Part shown: positions 51,775-60,423 of the stretch, piece by piece
How positions within the stretch are numbered: position 1 is the stretch's first letter
How the letters are laid out: every line of letters begins with the position of its first letter
Assembly (NCBI GenBank): GCA_018262775.1
Contig: JADFDU010000004.1
Span: forward strand, 1 to 64,000
Source: Rhodocyclaceae bacterium
GTDB lineage: Bacteria; Pseudomonadota; Gammaproteobacteria; Burkholderiales; Rhodocyclaceae
Direction: 5' to 3'
Length of the DNA: 64,000 nt
Translations under genes and position numbers: made by a program
Notes under the pieces: model-generated
What the model saw: only the letters and a program-made list of their open reading frames with translations
The model's database searches: none
What the model was told of the DNA's origin: nothing

Positions 51775-52827
51775 CTAGAGCATCAGCGGACCGTGCGCGT
51801 CCACCCATTCCGAGAAGAGATTCTCCGCTACGCCGGGGTCTTTCTGCCAGGCGGCCAGCAGGCGTAGCGCGGCTTCCCGCCAGTGCGTCTGCCCATCCAG
51901 GAAAGCCAGGCGCATATCGGCGTCATCGCCCGTTTTCCGCCAGGAGATGTAGGCTGCCGCCAGCCGCGGGAAGAGACTGCGGCGCAGCCCGTCGAGGTTG
52001 GCGAAGTAAAAATGGATAGAAGGTGCGGTGCCGCGCCCGACTAGCGCCGGCAAGGTAGACAGGCAATCCGCCAGATGGTCGCGCACGGCGCGCGCCAGCA
52101 GTTCGGCGCGCCGTTGGGACAGCCCGCCGAGCATCTCGCGCCAGGCCGGGCCAAGTAGCGGTTCCGCCATGCCCTCACCGACCTCGTGCAGGATCAATGT
52201 TTCACTTTCACGGACCGCCATGCGCTCCAGGGCAGCTTCGGCGTCATCGGCAAAGCCGTATTCGTCCAGTGCGGCCTTCAACGCGCCATCAACCTGGTGC
52301 ACACCCCAGATTTCAGTCTTCTCCCACAGCCAGCGCCGCAGTGCGTCCAGGCGCAGAAACACCTTGCCCTCGCGCATGGCCGCCGGCGGAGCGAACAGGT
52401 CGCGCGCGTGTTCGCGATCCGACACCAGCACGGTCAGTCCGTGGCGGGTTTCCTGCCGTGCCAGATCGCCAAGGAAAAAGTGCGGTTTGCCCCAGCGGCC
52501 GAGCCCGCCGGCATAGACCAGACCCTGCGGCGCGAGGGCCTCGTTGATGGCCGCATTGTCAAAGGGATCACAACCGCCGCCAATCGGCAGGGCGCGAAAT
52601 TCGGCATCCTCCAGCGTGTTCCAGAGCGTTTCCCGCCGCACGATCCAGGCACTCAGTTCGGCCTGCTGCAGCGGCTGGCGCAGGGACAGACCTGCCTGCC
52701 AGCGGTACAACTCGCGCATGGCCAGCAGATAGTTGCACATCGTCATCTCGCGGGCATGGCGTGCATCCGCGATGTCGCAGTTAGCCTGCACGGTTTCTTT
52801 CAGAAGCGCCAGGCCGATCGTGTTCAT
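51775..52827 (-). CDS. Conserved hypothetical protein (resembles the Sfum_1244-type family)
   Basis: A 350-residue soluble protein. Recognisable segments are NCDIADARHAREMTMCNYL near the start, WIVRRETLWNTLED, PFDNAAINEALAPQGLVYAGG and the charged SDREHARDLFAPP. I recall proteins of this shape annotated as Sfum_1244 family; function unknown, and the assignment is from memory. The start overlaps the stop of the next upstream gene (ATGA), making it the last of a four-gene minus-strand cluster starting with an S24-like protein. Confidence 0.7.
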   Translation of the reverse strand: MNTIGLALLKETVQANCDIADARHAREMTMCNYLLAMRELYRWQAGLSLRQPLQQAELSAWIVRRETLWNTLEDAEFRALPIGGGCDPFDNAAINEALAPQGLVYAGGLGRWGKPHFFLGDLARQETRHGLTVLVSDREHARDLFAPPAAMREGKVFLRLDALRRWLWEKTEIWGVHQVDGALKAALDEYGFADDAEAALERMAVRESETLILHEVGEGMAEPLLGPAWREMLGGLSQRRAELLARAVRDHLADCLSTLPALVGRGTAPSIHFYFANLDGLRRSLFPRLAAAYISWRKTGDDADMRLAFLDGQTHWREAALRLLAAWQKDPGVAENLFSEWVDAHGPLML

Positions 52828-53267
52828 GACTGTCCGCTCCGTCTGCGCAATCGGTAGGCCGCCACCGACTGCACGATCTCCGAATAGGGCAGCCCTTCCA
52901 GTCCGCCCTGCGCCTGCCGCGCCGACTGCACCAGCAGGCTTACATCCCCGATGGCCTCTGCGCCTGCAAGTACGCGCTGCAGGCCCGCCAGGCCGCCGCA
53001 CTGCACCTTGATTTCCTGGGCATGGGTGAGCCGTTCATGCGGATGCGACAGATGCAGGGAGAAAGTGGCGTTGCGCCGCAGCAACGCCAGCAGTCTGGCG
53101 CAAGCCTCGAGCGCCGCGGCATCGGTGCAGGCGACAACTTCGCGCTCGGCGATGTTTCGGCGCTGCGCCAGGCGACAGGTACAGCAAGCGGCGAGCAGTG
53201 CTTTCTCGAACACACAGGGATGCGGGACGGCCGCCTGGCGTGCCTGCCGAAAAGCGGTTTCGTCCAT
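52824..53267 (-). CDS. Hypothetical protein, cysteine-containing
   Basis: A 147-residue soluble protein with no recognised domain. The N-terminal part has a cysteine group (PHPCVFEKALLAACCTC, then LAQRRNIAEREVVAC) with one more cysteine in VQCGGL. That could suit metal or iron-sulfur binding, but this is inference. Coupled by four-base overlap to the 350-residue gene downstream and 11 bases after the 75-residue gene. Confidence 0.6.
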   Translation of the reverse strand: MDETAFRQARQAAVPHPCVFEKALLAACCTCRLAQRRNIAEREVVACTDAAALEACARLLALLRRNATFSLHLSHPHERLTHAQEIKVQCGGLAGLQRVLAGAEAIGDVSLLVQSARQAQGGLEGLPYSEIVQSVAAYRLRRRSGQS

Positions 53268-53278
53268 GCAAGGCCGCG

Positions 53279-53506
53279 CTAATCGTCGCCCGGCTCGGGC
53301 GGGGCTTCGCGTACCTGGGAAAGAATGTCCTCGGCCAGCAGTTCGTTGTCGGCGAAGATGGTCTTCACGGCGCAGCCTTCCGACAGCGCCAAGTCGCGGC
53401 GCAGCGCCTTGGCGCGTGCGGAGGCTTCCTTGAAGGAGTCGTGGCTCTCGATTTTTTCCAGGCGGAGAATCGGCGTTTCGAAAACCTTGTAGAGGTAGTA
53501 GGGCAT
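53279..53506 (-). CDS. Small hypothetical protein
   Basis: A 75-residue acidic protein (YYLYKVFETPILRLEKIESH start), predicted strand then helices, with a C-terminal EAPPEPGDD tail. No membrane segment. Located 14 bases after the S24-like gene and 11 before the cysteine-containing gene, so it is part of the same cluster. Unknown function. Confidence 0.6.
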   Translation of the reverse strand: MPYYLYKVFETPILRLEKIESHDSFKEASARAKALRRDLALSEGCAVKTIFADNELLAEDILSQVREAPPEPGDD

Positions 53507-53520
53507 GAAGGGACTTCCTC

Positions 53521-53901
53521 TTAATCTACGTAGGACTTGCGCGAGCGGCGTGATCCGGGGCGGCTTTTCTGGATAACGACGCCGCGCACGGCCTCGATGC
53601 CAACGATCTCGGCGTCCGTGTAGGCCGGGTTGAGCGGATGCAGCCGCCAGCGTCCGTCGCGTAACTGCAACTGGCGGAAAATGAGTTCACCATCATGGTG
53701 GGCGACGACATAGCTGCCGTCGCGCGCCAGGCCTTCCGGCTCGACGACAACGATCTCGCCCTCGGCAAACTCCGGCAGCATGCTGTTGCCCAGCACCATC
53801 AGGGCATAGGGCTCAGCATTCTCGCACGCCGTTGCCGCCACATCCGCCGTGTCGGTGGTTGGGGCGGGCAAGACGGGAATGATTCTGTGCTGTGTCTTCA
53901 T
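53521..53901 (-). CDS. S24/LexA-like peptidase domain protein without a DNA-binding domain
   Basis: About 126 residues forming only the S24 catalytic fold. The serine site reads LGNSMLPEFAEGEIVVVEP. The strand that should hold the catalytic lysine reads GELIFRQLQ, with arginine where LexA and UmuD have lysine, so self-cleavage may be lost. It is reminiscent of UmuD or of phage-repressor C-terminal domains, but no umuC follows. First gene of a four-gene cluster. An ATG at 53901 is used; a GTG two codons earlier is possible. Confidence 0.72.
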   Translation of the reverse strand: MKTQHRIIPVLPAPTTDTADVAATACENAEPYALMVLGNSMLPEFAEGEIVVVEPEGLARDGSYVVAHHDGELIFRQLQLRDGRWRLHPLNPAYTDAEIVGIEAVRGVVIQKSRPGSRRSRKSYVD

Positions 53902-53974
53902 GGTCACATAAGCATGTTAAGCCGCTCGGCCGATGAGGGCGAACAGAACGCGCTGATAGCAGCGGCAACGAAAT

Positions 53975-55429
53975 TTATGTCACCGTGGCAAGCAGCTGCG
54001 AGGGTGGAAAACCCTGTTGCGCGAGGGCTTTTGTCGCAGCCCCGACAAAAGCGCCGGAACCGGCGAGATAGAGGTCGAAAGCGGTCAGGTCGGCGTGGTC
54101 CTTCACCATGCACTCGACAAGGCCATCTGCGCCGACGTCTACCAGTGCCGTATAGCGGAAATTGTCGAGCGCCTCAACCCAGGAGCGACAGAGGTTGGCA
54201 AGGTAATGCCCGCTCGGCGCGGACGCTTGCCAGTAAAGGTGCAGCAGTTCAGCCGTGTCGAGCGACAGGGCATGCTCGATGAGGCCCTTGATCGGCGCGA
54301 AACCGGCATCGCCGGCGACGAACAGGATCGGCCGCGGCGAGTCGGTGCGCAGGACGAAATTCCCCCAGGGGCCGAAGACGGTGACCGCATCGCCGGTGCC
54401 GAGGACCTCGAACACCTGCCGGGCGAAGTCGTCATTCGCATCGCGCACGATATGGAAATGCAGGTTGCGGTCGTCGCAGGGACAACTGGCGATGGGCAAT
54501 TGCGCCGAGGCCTCGCCGGCGGTGAGGGTAACGCTCTGGCCGGCGAGAAAGCGCAGGCGGTTGTTGCGCGGGGATTGCAGGTGCAGCAGGCGGACCTCGT
54601 CGCCGAGCGCACTGATGGCCTTGATGCGCGTGACGATCTGCTGCTGCGGAATGTCGTCGGCGCTGCCGGTTTCCAGCAACTCGAGGACCAGGTCGCCGAC
54701 CGCCGCATGCGCACAAAGCAGGGTGTAGCCCTGGTTCTTCTCCGCCTCCGAGAACACATAGTCGTGCGGCCGCACCTTCTGCACCTGGCCCGATATCACG
54801 CGCGCCTTGCACAGGCCGCAGTTGCCATTGCTGCAGCCGTAATTGACCGCCAGCCCGGCCCCCAGGGCTGCTTCCAGCAACGTGTCGTTGCCCTCCACGA
54901 AGAAGTCGTGGTTGCTCGGCCGCAGTGTGACATGGGCAGACATGACCCTGAGCATATCATCCATGACGCTGACGGCATCCGCTGCGGCCGTGCCAAGCAC
55001 CGACCCCAGTTCCTGGTCGAACTGGGCTTCCAGGGCCCAGATCGCCTCCCGCGCCGAGGGGGTGGCGCGTTCGGCCAATGTGTCCATATGCGCGCGCAGC
55101 CGCTCGAACATGGCATGGTAGGACTGCAAGTGGGCGCGCAGGTCGGCCAGTTCGGTGCTCTGCTCGAACAGTCGCTGGGAGAGGATTTCCTGGCTCGGCA
55201 GCATGCGCTCGCGTACGCGCTTGCCGAAGGCGTGCGCCTTGATCTGCATGACCTGCTCGAAGCCGCCGTCCTCCTCGATGCGAATGTCGGGGTAGAGGCG
55301 CAGCAGGTCGGCCGTCGTCACCATGCCGTCGAAGGACGGCAGGTCGCCGCTGCGGATCTTCAGCTGCAGCGCCACGCGACTGGTGCCGACCAGGCGTGCC
55401 GCGCGCGAGAGGGAAAGCAGTTGAGGCAT
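53975..55429 (-). CDS. HTH / coiled-coil / 2Fe-2S ferredoxin / FAD-NAD(P)H reductase fusion
   Basis: A 484-residue multidomain protein. Residues 1-55 look like a MerR/AlpA-type helix-turn-helix (SLSRAARLVGTSRVALQLKI). A helical, probably coiled-coil stretch follows (about 60-165). A plant-type ferredoxin domain has cysteines in CSNGNCGLC (about 220) and LLCAHA. A ferredoxin-NADP reductase-type FAD and NAD module completes it (FAGQSVTL-like FLAGQSVTLT, FVAGDAGFAPIKGL). The C-terminal part matches oxygenase electron-transfer reductases. The putative DNA-binding front end is unusual. No partner oxygenase is adjacent. Confidence 0.8.
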   Translation of the reverse strand: MPQLLSLSRAARLVGTSRVALQLKIRSGDLPSFDGMVTTADLLRLYPDIRIEEDGGFEQVMQIKAHAFGKRVRERMLPSQEILSQRLFEQSTELADLRAHLQSYHAMFERLRAHMDTLAERATPSAREAIWALEAQFDQELGSVLGTAAADAVSVMDDMLRVMSAHVTLRPSNHDFFVEGNDTLLEAALGAGLAVNYGCSNGNCGLCKARVISGQVQKVRPHDYVFSEAEKNQGYTLLCAHAAVGDLVLELLETGSADDIPQQQIVTRIKAISALGDEVRLLHLQSPRNNRLRFLAGQSVTLTAGEASAQLPIASCPCDDRNLHFHIVRDANDDFARQVFEVLGTGDAVTVFGPWGNFVLRTDSPRPILFVAGDAGFAPIKGLIEHALSLDTAELLHLYWQASAPSGHYLANLCRSWVEALDNFRYTALVDVGADGLVECMVKDHADLTAFDLYLAGSGAFVGAATKALAQQGFPPSQLLATVT

Positions 55430-55519
55430 GGTTTCAGAATAGCACCACAACCCGGGGAAGAAGGCCGCACTTCGCCACGCCGGGGACGGAGACGAGGACA
55501 AAGACGAAGATGCGGTGCC

Positions 55520-56146
55520 TCATTCGTATTTCAGGCGGTAGGCAGCCTCGGCGCCGGGCGGCACCGCCTTGATGCGGCTGAAACCGATGCCCTTGCGAAC
55601 GCGCGCTGCCTTTTTCACCTCGCCGGTGACGAGAATCTCGTAGGGCCGCGCGTAATCCTCGCCCAACTTGCTGGCGGCATTCACTTCGGCGCCGAAGACA
55701 TCGCTGTCGCCGATGCGCAGCATGTCGCCGTAACCGAGGCCGACGCACAGCAGCACCTCCTCCGCCTTGGGCCGCTTGCGGTTGTATTCGCGGGTGCGGC
55801 GCTGCATTGCAATCGAACAGGCGATGGCCTCGTCGACGTCGCGGAAGATTACCAGCATGGAGTCACCCTCGACCTTGAGCAGAATGCCGCTGTGTTCCTC
55901 GATCAGGGGCACCAGCAGGCGGTTTGATTCGTAGATGGTCTGCAGGAAGTGGATGACACCGAAATCGGCAACCCGGCGCGAGAAACCGGAGAGGTCGGTG
56001 AACATCACCGCCCAGCGCTCACCGAAGAGGTTCCAGATTTTTTCGTCGACGCGCGCCTGGTTGGCCTTCGGCTTGAGACGCTCCTCGATGAGTTTTTCCA
56101 GCCGGTCCTGCGACGCCGTCGAGGCGACACGGTAGATGAATGCCAT
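55520..56146 (-). CDS. Class III adenylate/guanylate cyclase-domain protein
   Basis: A 208-residue protein with a nearly complete class III cyclase catalytic domain. Metal-binding aspartates appear in FTDLSGFS (about 49-56) and VEGDSMLVIF (about 91-100). The transition-state region is VFGAEVNAASKLGEDYA. No sensor domain or membrane helix; the short N-terminal helix may drive dimerisation. It could make cAMP or act as a regulator. Upstream gap (56147-56300) holds a bipartite motif copy. Confidence 0.82.
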   Translation of the reverse strand: MAFIYRVASTASQDRLEKLIEERLKPKANQARVDEKIWNLFGERWAVMFTDLSGFSRRVADFGVIHFLQTIYESNRLLVPLIEEHSGILLKVEGDSMLVIFRDVDEAIACSIAMQRRTREYNRKRPKAEEVLLCVGLGYGDMLRIGDSDVFGAEVNAASKLGEDYARPYEILVTGEVKKAARVRKGIGFSRIKAVPPGAEAAYRLKYE

Positions 56147-56224
56147 GCTCCGCTCCCTATTGTTGCCGAGCGGACATTGTAACTTTCTGCTTGCGCAACA
56201 GCCGTTCAGGATCGGGGCCGGCGC

Positions 56225-56249
56225 AAAAGTCAGCTCCCACAGGACGGCG
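56225..56249 (+). repeat. Bipartite motif copy (intergenic)
   Basis: AAAAGTCAG, ten bases, then ACGGCG, between the cyclase start and the dedA stop. Perfect blocks. Confidence 0.75.
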
Positions 56250-56300
56250 GCAAGGACTTTGGCCGTGCGCTGCCCGCCGGGGAAGCCCTAACCCCTAACC

Positions 56301-56867
56301 CTAATAATGCCTGCGCAGCCACCTGAAGGCCCAGAACAGCGCCGCGATCAGGACGATGCCGCCCAGCAAGCCCTCCTCGACTCGACGCGCGTCTCCCAGC
56401 AGCAGTTCTACCGCCTGTCCGAACAGATAGCCCGCGCCGACGATGACGCACGCCCAGAGAACGGCGCCTGCCAGATTGATCAAGGCGAAGCGTGTGGCCG
56501 GGAGGGCACTCATGCCGATCGCAACCGGGCCGGCGATCCGTAGTCCGTAAAGAAAGCGGTTGGCGAGGATGAAAGGCGCGTGATGGCGCATGAACAGTTC
56601 GTTGGCGCGGGCAGCGGAACGCCGCAGGGACGGGAATCGGGCCAGCAGGCGGCCGCCATAGCGGCGGCCGAGGAAGAAAAAAACCAGGTCTCCGAGAAAA
56701 CCTCCTGCCACGGCCAGCAGGATGATCGGGGGCAGCGCCAGGTGGCCGTTGTGGGCGGCCAGGCCGGCCAGGAGCAGCATCGTTTCTCCTTCGAGCAGCG
56801 CACCCAGAAATACCAGAACGTAGCCCCACTGCTGGATGAGCTGGAGCAGCTGGCTATCCGCGCCCAT
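56301..56867 (-). CDS. DedA-family membrane protein
   Basis: A 188-residue polytopic protein of the DedA/SNARE-associated superfamily. It has GALLEGETMLLLAG, the basic FFLGRRYGGRLLARFPSLRR and RFLYGLRIAGPVAIG, in which the conserved acidic and arginine residues are present. DedA proteins include undecaprenyl-phosphate and phospholipid flippases. The starting ATG is followed by a hydrophobic segment. It stands alone between the cyclase and the crotonase-fold gene. Confidence 0.88.
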   Translation of the reverse strand: MGADSQLLQLIQQWGYVLVFLGALLEGETMLLLAGLAAHNGHLALPPIILLAVAGGFLGDLVFFFLGRRYGGRLLARFPSLRRSAARANELFMRHHAPFILANRFLYGLRIAGPVAIGMSALPATRFALINLAGAVLWACVIVGAGYLFGQAVELLLGDARRVEEGLLGGIVLIAALFWAFRWLRRHY

Positions 56868-56900
56868 GGTCCAGCCTGCAATCCGGCTGCCGGTTTTCGC

Positions 56901-57722
56901 TCAGTCCCTGAACTTCGCCGCCCGCTTGCCGCGCGCAGCCGTCATGGCCTCATTCAGATCCTCGGACAGCAGCATGGCGGCGTTCCAGGTGGCGACGTAG
57001 TTGAGGCCGTCGGCGACGGAGTGGTCGCGTGCATAGGTGATCATCTCCTTGATGCCGCGGATCGACAGCGGCGACTTGCCGGCGATGGTCGCGGCGATCT
57101 TCGCCACTTCATGGAAGAGCATGCCGGCGCTGGCGTAGCTGTGGTTGACCAGGCCAATCTCCTTCGCCTCCGGCCCGGCCACAGCGCGGCCGGTGTAGGC
57201 CAGCTCGCGCACCATGCCTTCGCCGATCAGCTTGGGCAGGCGCTGCAGCGTGCCGACATCGGCTGTCATGCCGACATCGATCTCCTTGATGCTGAACTGG
57301 GCATCGCTGCTGCAATAGCGCATGTCGCAGGCGCAGATGAGGTCGATGCCGCCGCCGAGGCAATAGCCATGGATGGCGGCCAGCACCGGCTTGCGGCAGC
57401 GTTCGATGGCGGTGAGCGAATCCTGCAGGTCGAGGATCATGCGGCGCAGCTTTTCGCGCATGCGGCCGTCGCAGGCATCGGCGATCTCCTGGCGCACGCC
57501 GGCGAGAAGTTCCAGGTCGATGCCGGCGGTGAAGGCCGGGCCAGTGCCACGCAGCACGGCAACCCGCACCGAGGCATCCTCGTCGATCCACTTGAAGGCC
57601 TCGCGCAGCTCCAGCCACATGCGCAGGTTCATGGCGTTGGCCTTTTCCGGCCGGTTCAGCTCGACCGTGGCGACGGCATCGTGCCGTTCGATCTTGAGGG
57701 TTTCAAAGGCGGGGGTCGTCAT
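56901..57722 (-). CDS. Delta(3,5)-Delta(2,4)-dienoyl-CoA isomerase-like crotonase
   Basis: About 273 residues of the enoyl-CoA hydratase fold with oxyanion-hole segments FTAGIDLELL and IHGYCLGGGIDLICACD. The active site reads FSIKEIDVGMTADVGTLQRLP, where Glu (KEID) and Asp (TADVG) occupy the catalytic positions of mammalian ECH1. That favours dienoyl-CoA isomerisation over hydration. The start at 57722 lies seven bases downstream of the neighbouring oxidoreductase gene, so the two are one operon for unsaturated acyl-CoA or similar metabolism. Confidence 0.85.
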   Translation of the reverse strand: MTTPAFETLKIERHDAVATVELNRPEKANAMNLRMWLELREAFKWIDEDASVRVAVLRGTGPAFTAGIDLELLAGVRQEIADACDGRMREKLRRMILDLQDSLTAIERCRKPVLAAIHGYCLGGGIDLICACDMRYCSSDAQFSIKEIDVGMTADVGTLQRLPKLIGEGMVRELAYTGRAVAGPEAKEIGLVNHSYASAGMLFHEVAKIAATIAGKSPLSIRGIKEMITYARDHSVADGLNYVATWNAAMLLSEDLNEAMTAARGKRAAKFRD

Positions 57723-57729
57723 CGCAGCC

Positions 57730-58836
57730 TCAGGCAGAAAAGCTCGGGTAATCCAGGTAGCCGTTGTGGCCGCCTGTGTAGAAGGTCTTGCTGTCCCACG
57801 GCGCAATCTCCACGCCCTGGCGCAAACGGGAGACCAGGTCGGGGTTGGAGATGAAAGGCTTGCCGAAGACGATGAGGTCACCGCTGCCGGCGGCGAGTGC
57901 CGCTTCTGCCTTGGCCGCATCGAAACCGCCGCAGAGCATGAGGGCATGGGTGAACTGTGCCCGCAGCATGCTCAGCAGTTCGCTGGCGGGGTCGTGAATC
58001 CAGCTCATCGACTGGTCGTAGAGGTGCAGATAGGCCAGACCGATCTTCTGCAGCTCGCCGGCGAGGTAGGCGTAAGTCGTCATCGGCTCGGGGTCGGGCT
58101 GCATGTCGCTGGCCTGGCCCAGCGGCGAGAGGCGGATGCCGGTGCGTTCCGCGCCGACGGCAGCGGCCACTTCGCGCGCGATGTCGAGGTGCAGGCGGCA
58201 GCGGTTCTCCAGCGAGCCGCCGTATTCGTCGCGACGATCGTTCAGGTACGGACAGCGGAACTGGTCGAGCAGGTAGCCGTTGGCGCCGTGAATCTCCACG
58301 CCGTCGAAGCCGGCGGCAATGGCGTTCTGCGCCGCCTGCACGAATTCGCCGATGACGCCTTTCACCTCCGCCGACGACAGGGCGCGCGGCGCTTCGCAAG
58401 CGAGCAGCGCCGGCTGGCCGGTGCTGCGGTCGAGCGCCAGCGACTTGCCGTTGGCGACAATCGTGCTGGGGCCGACCGGCGGCGCGTTGTCCTCGCGCAG
58501 GCTGCCGTGGCTGATGCGCCCGCAGTGCCACAGCTGGGCGAAGATGCGTCCGCCCTGTTTATGCACCTCGTGCGTCACCGCCTGCCAGCCGACGATCTGT
58601 TCGGCCAAATAGAGGCCCGACGTGTAGGCGTAGCCGCGCGCCTGTTTCGAGACCGGGATGCCTTCGGAGACGATCAGCCCGGCATCGGCGCGCAGGCCGT
58701 AGTACTCGACCATCATCGGCGTCGGCGCGAAGGCCGGGGTGGTGGCACGGCAGCGCGTCATCGGCGCCATGGCGATGCGGTTGGGCAGTGTCAGACCGCC
58801 TAGTTTGAAGGGAGAAAACAGTTTGCGTTCTGGCAT
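57730..58836 (-). CDS. Old yellow enzyme family NADH:flavin oxidoreductase (NemA-like)
   Basis: A 368-residue FMN enzyme with FSPFKLGGLTLPNRIAMAPMTR at the start (abbreviated landmark), QLWHCGRISH, FDGVEIHGANGYLLDQF and CPYLNDRRDEYGGSLENR. It reduces activated alkenes of enals, enones or nitro compounds. Catalytic tyrosine and the paired substrate-binding residues are in the expected regions. Upstream partner of the dienoyl-CoA isomerase gene. Confidence 0.92.
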   Translation of the reverse strand: MPERKLFSPFKLGGLTLPNRIAMAPMTRCRATTPAFAPTPMMVEYYGLRADAGLIVSEGIPVSKQARGYAYTSGLYLAEQIVGWQAVTHEVHKQGGRIFAQLWHCGRISHGSLREDNAPPVGPSTIVANGKSLALDRSTGQPALLACEAPRALSSAEVKGVIGEFVQAAQNAIAAGFDGVEIHGANGYLLDQFRCPYLNDRRDEYGGSLENRCRLHLDIAREVAAAVGAERTGIRLSPLGQASDMQPDPEPMTTYAYLAGELQKIGLAYLHLYDQSMSWIHDPASELLSMLRAQFTHALMLCGGFDAAKAEAALAAGSGDLIVFGKPFISNPDLVSRLRQGVEIAPWDSKTFYTGGHNGYLDYPSFSA

Positions 58837-58875
58837 GTCGATCCCTGGGTCCCGAGTCGTTGGGAAGTGAAAAAA

Positions 58876-59493
58876 TTACGCTACGTAGCGCAGGATGGCA
58901 AAGTAGTGTATCGCGCTGCCCGCCACGACGAAAAGATGCCAGATGCCGTGCCAGTGGGCGAACTTCTCGTCGTAGACATAGAAGACGATGCCGACCGTGT
59001 AGGCCAGGCCGCCGGCTGCGAGCCAGGCGAAACCGGCCAGCGACAGCGCTTCCACCAGCGGCAGGACGGCCACCAGCGCGATCCAGCCCATGAGCACATA
59101 GATAATCAGGGACAGTACGCGCGTTCGCTTGCCCAGCCAGAACTCCTGCGCGATGCCCAGAATCGCGAGTCCCCAGATGACGCCGAACAGCGACCAGCCC
59201 CAGGGGCCGCGCAGGGTGACCAGGGTGAAGGGCGTATAGCTGCCGGCGATGAGCAGATAGATGGACGTGTGGTCGAGTTTGCGGAAGAACGCCTTCAGCC
59301 GACCGCGCGTGCTGTGGTACAGCGTGGAGGCGCTGTAGAGCGTCACGAGGCTGGCGCCATAGATGGAGAAGCTGACGATCCTCCAGACATCCTGTTTCAT
59401 GGCCCCCAGTACGATCAGCACCCCGGCGCCCACCAGCGCGAACAAGGCGCCGAGCAGATGACTGTAGGCGTTGAATCGTTCGCCGTGGTACAT
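58876..59493 (-). CDS. Hemolysin III / TrhA-family membrane protein
   Basis: A 205-residue protein with seven predicted membrane helices of the PAQR superfamily. Conserved segments include ERFNAYSHLLGALFALVG, SASTLYHSTRG, LDHTSIYLLIAGSYTPF and the C-terminal WHGIWHLFVVAGSAIHYF. The histidines in these segments and a serine/aspartate are the likely metal site. Related proteins are implicated in membrane-lipid homeostasis; hemolysis is historical. It ends 39 bases before the oxidoreductase start. Confidence 0.9.
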   Translation of the reverse strand: MYHGERFNAYSHLLGALFALVGAGVLIVLGAMKQDVWRIVSFSIYGASLVTLYSASTLYHSTRGRLKAFFRKLDHTSIYLLIAGSYTPFTLVTLRGPWGWSLFGVIWGLAILGIAQEFWLGKRTRVLSLIIYVLMGWIALVAVLPLVEALSLAGFAWLAAGGLAYTVGIVFYVYDEKFAHWHGIWHLFVVAGSAIHYFAILRYVA

Positions 59494-59499
59494 CGGCCC

Positions 59500-60207
59500 T
59501 TACCTGGTCACTGTGCGGACCGCTGTGCCGTCCTCGAACAGCTCGCCCGGATCGAAAGTCTTGTAGGCCTCCGCCGGATAGAAGGCACGGAAATCCGCCA
59601 TCACTTTCTCGAAAGGGAAATCCGACCAGCAACCGTGGTCGCGCACATACTCCATGTGGCGGCGGTTCTTCATGTCGTATTCCTGGAAGATGGCATTGCC
59701 CGTGCCGTCGAACTCGGTGGGATGGACGTGGAACTTCCCGCACATTTCAATGTTGAAGGCTGGTGCCGCCTTCACCCATTTGCCGCCGAGATACAGCACG
59801 GCGTAACCGTGATGCATGAACAGCGTCTTGCCGCCCATCATCGTCTTCAGCTTCTCCGTGGTGAGGTGGTTCTCCACGTCGGAGAGACCGATTGCCGCAT
59901 GAATGCCCACGGCGCGCGCCGCCGCGGCGAGCAGGATCGCCTTCGGCAGGCAGTAGGCGGCCTTGGCTTTCAGCACGTTGCTGGCAACGTACGGCTCAGG
60001 GTCAAGGCTCATGGTGAAGGGATCGTAGCGCCAGCCGTCGCGGACGCGATAGAAGAGCCGCACGGCTTTCTCGATGTCGCTCGTGGCGCCGGCGACGGCA
60101 TCCTCGGCGAAGCGGCGCACGGAGGGCGTAGCGGAATCGAGGAAGCGTGCGCTGGCGAGATAGTCGGGGCCGGGCTCGGGCCACTGGCCGGGGGGAGTGT
60201 GGATCAT
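59500..60207 (-). CDS. Transglutaminase-like domain protein
   Basis: A 235-residue cytoplasmic protein with the transglutaminase/protease-like core. The probable catalytic cysteine lies in KAAYCLPKA (about 86-94) and a histidine follows in MHHGYAVLYLGGKW. The third residue of the triad is not clear (PAFN). Related proteins act as proteases or amidases. It is six bases upstream of the hemolysin III gene. The next 216 bases (60208-60423) contain nothing I can identify. Confidence 0.78.
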   Translation of the reverse strand: MIHTPPGQWPEPGPDYLASARFLDSATPSVRRFAEDAVAGATSDIEKAVRLFYRVRDGWRYDPFTMSLDPEPYVASNVLKAKAAYCLPKAILLAAAARAVGIHAAIGLSDVENHLTTEKLKTMMGGKTLFMHHGYAVLYLGGKWVKAAPAFNIEMCGKFHVHPTEFDGTGNAIFQEYDMKNRRHMEYVRDHGCWSDFPFEKVMADFRAFYPAEAYKTFDPGELFEDGTAVRTVTR

Positions 60208-60423
60208 GGCGGTATCGCTCTGGAGAAAACGACATTATGCCGGGCATGCCACCGCCGCGTCGACCTCATCGCCCCTCCTCCCCAACATGCTCGCCGAAAT
60301 GATGCCCGGCTCACTGACCTGCCCCCTGCAGCCACACCAACCGATCGGCGCATCGCGCCTTGGACAACCGCCCCACGTCGCCGAGCTTCACCCTGCGCCA
60401 GCCCGTTTTCAATCTCTCCACCA

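Noticed and set aside
54017-55927. A 636-codon plus-strand open frame
   Set aside because: It lies opposite the ferredoxin reductase and cyclase genes and its translation shows antisense composition; rejected as a shadow.
56286-56304. Telomere-like CCCTAACCCCTAACCCTAA
   Set aside because: Only three short imperfect units overlapping the dedA stop codon in a circular-type chromosome context; most likely chance.
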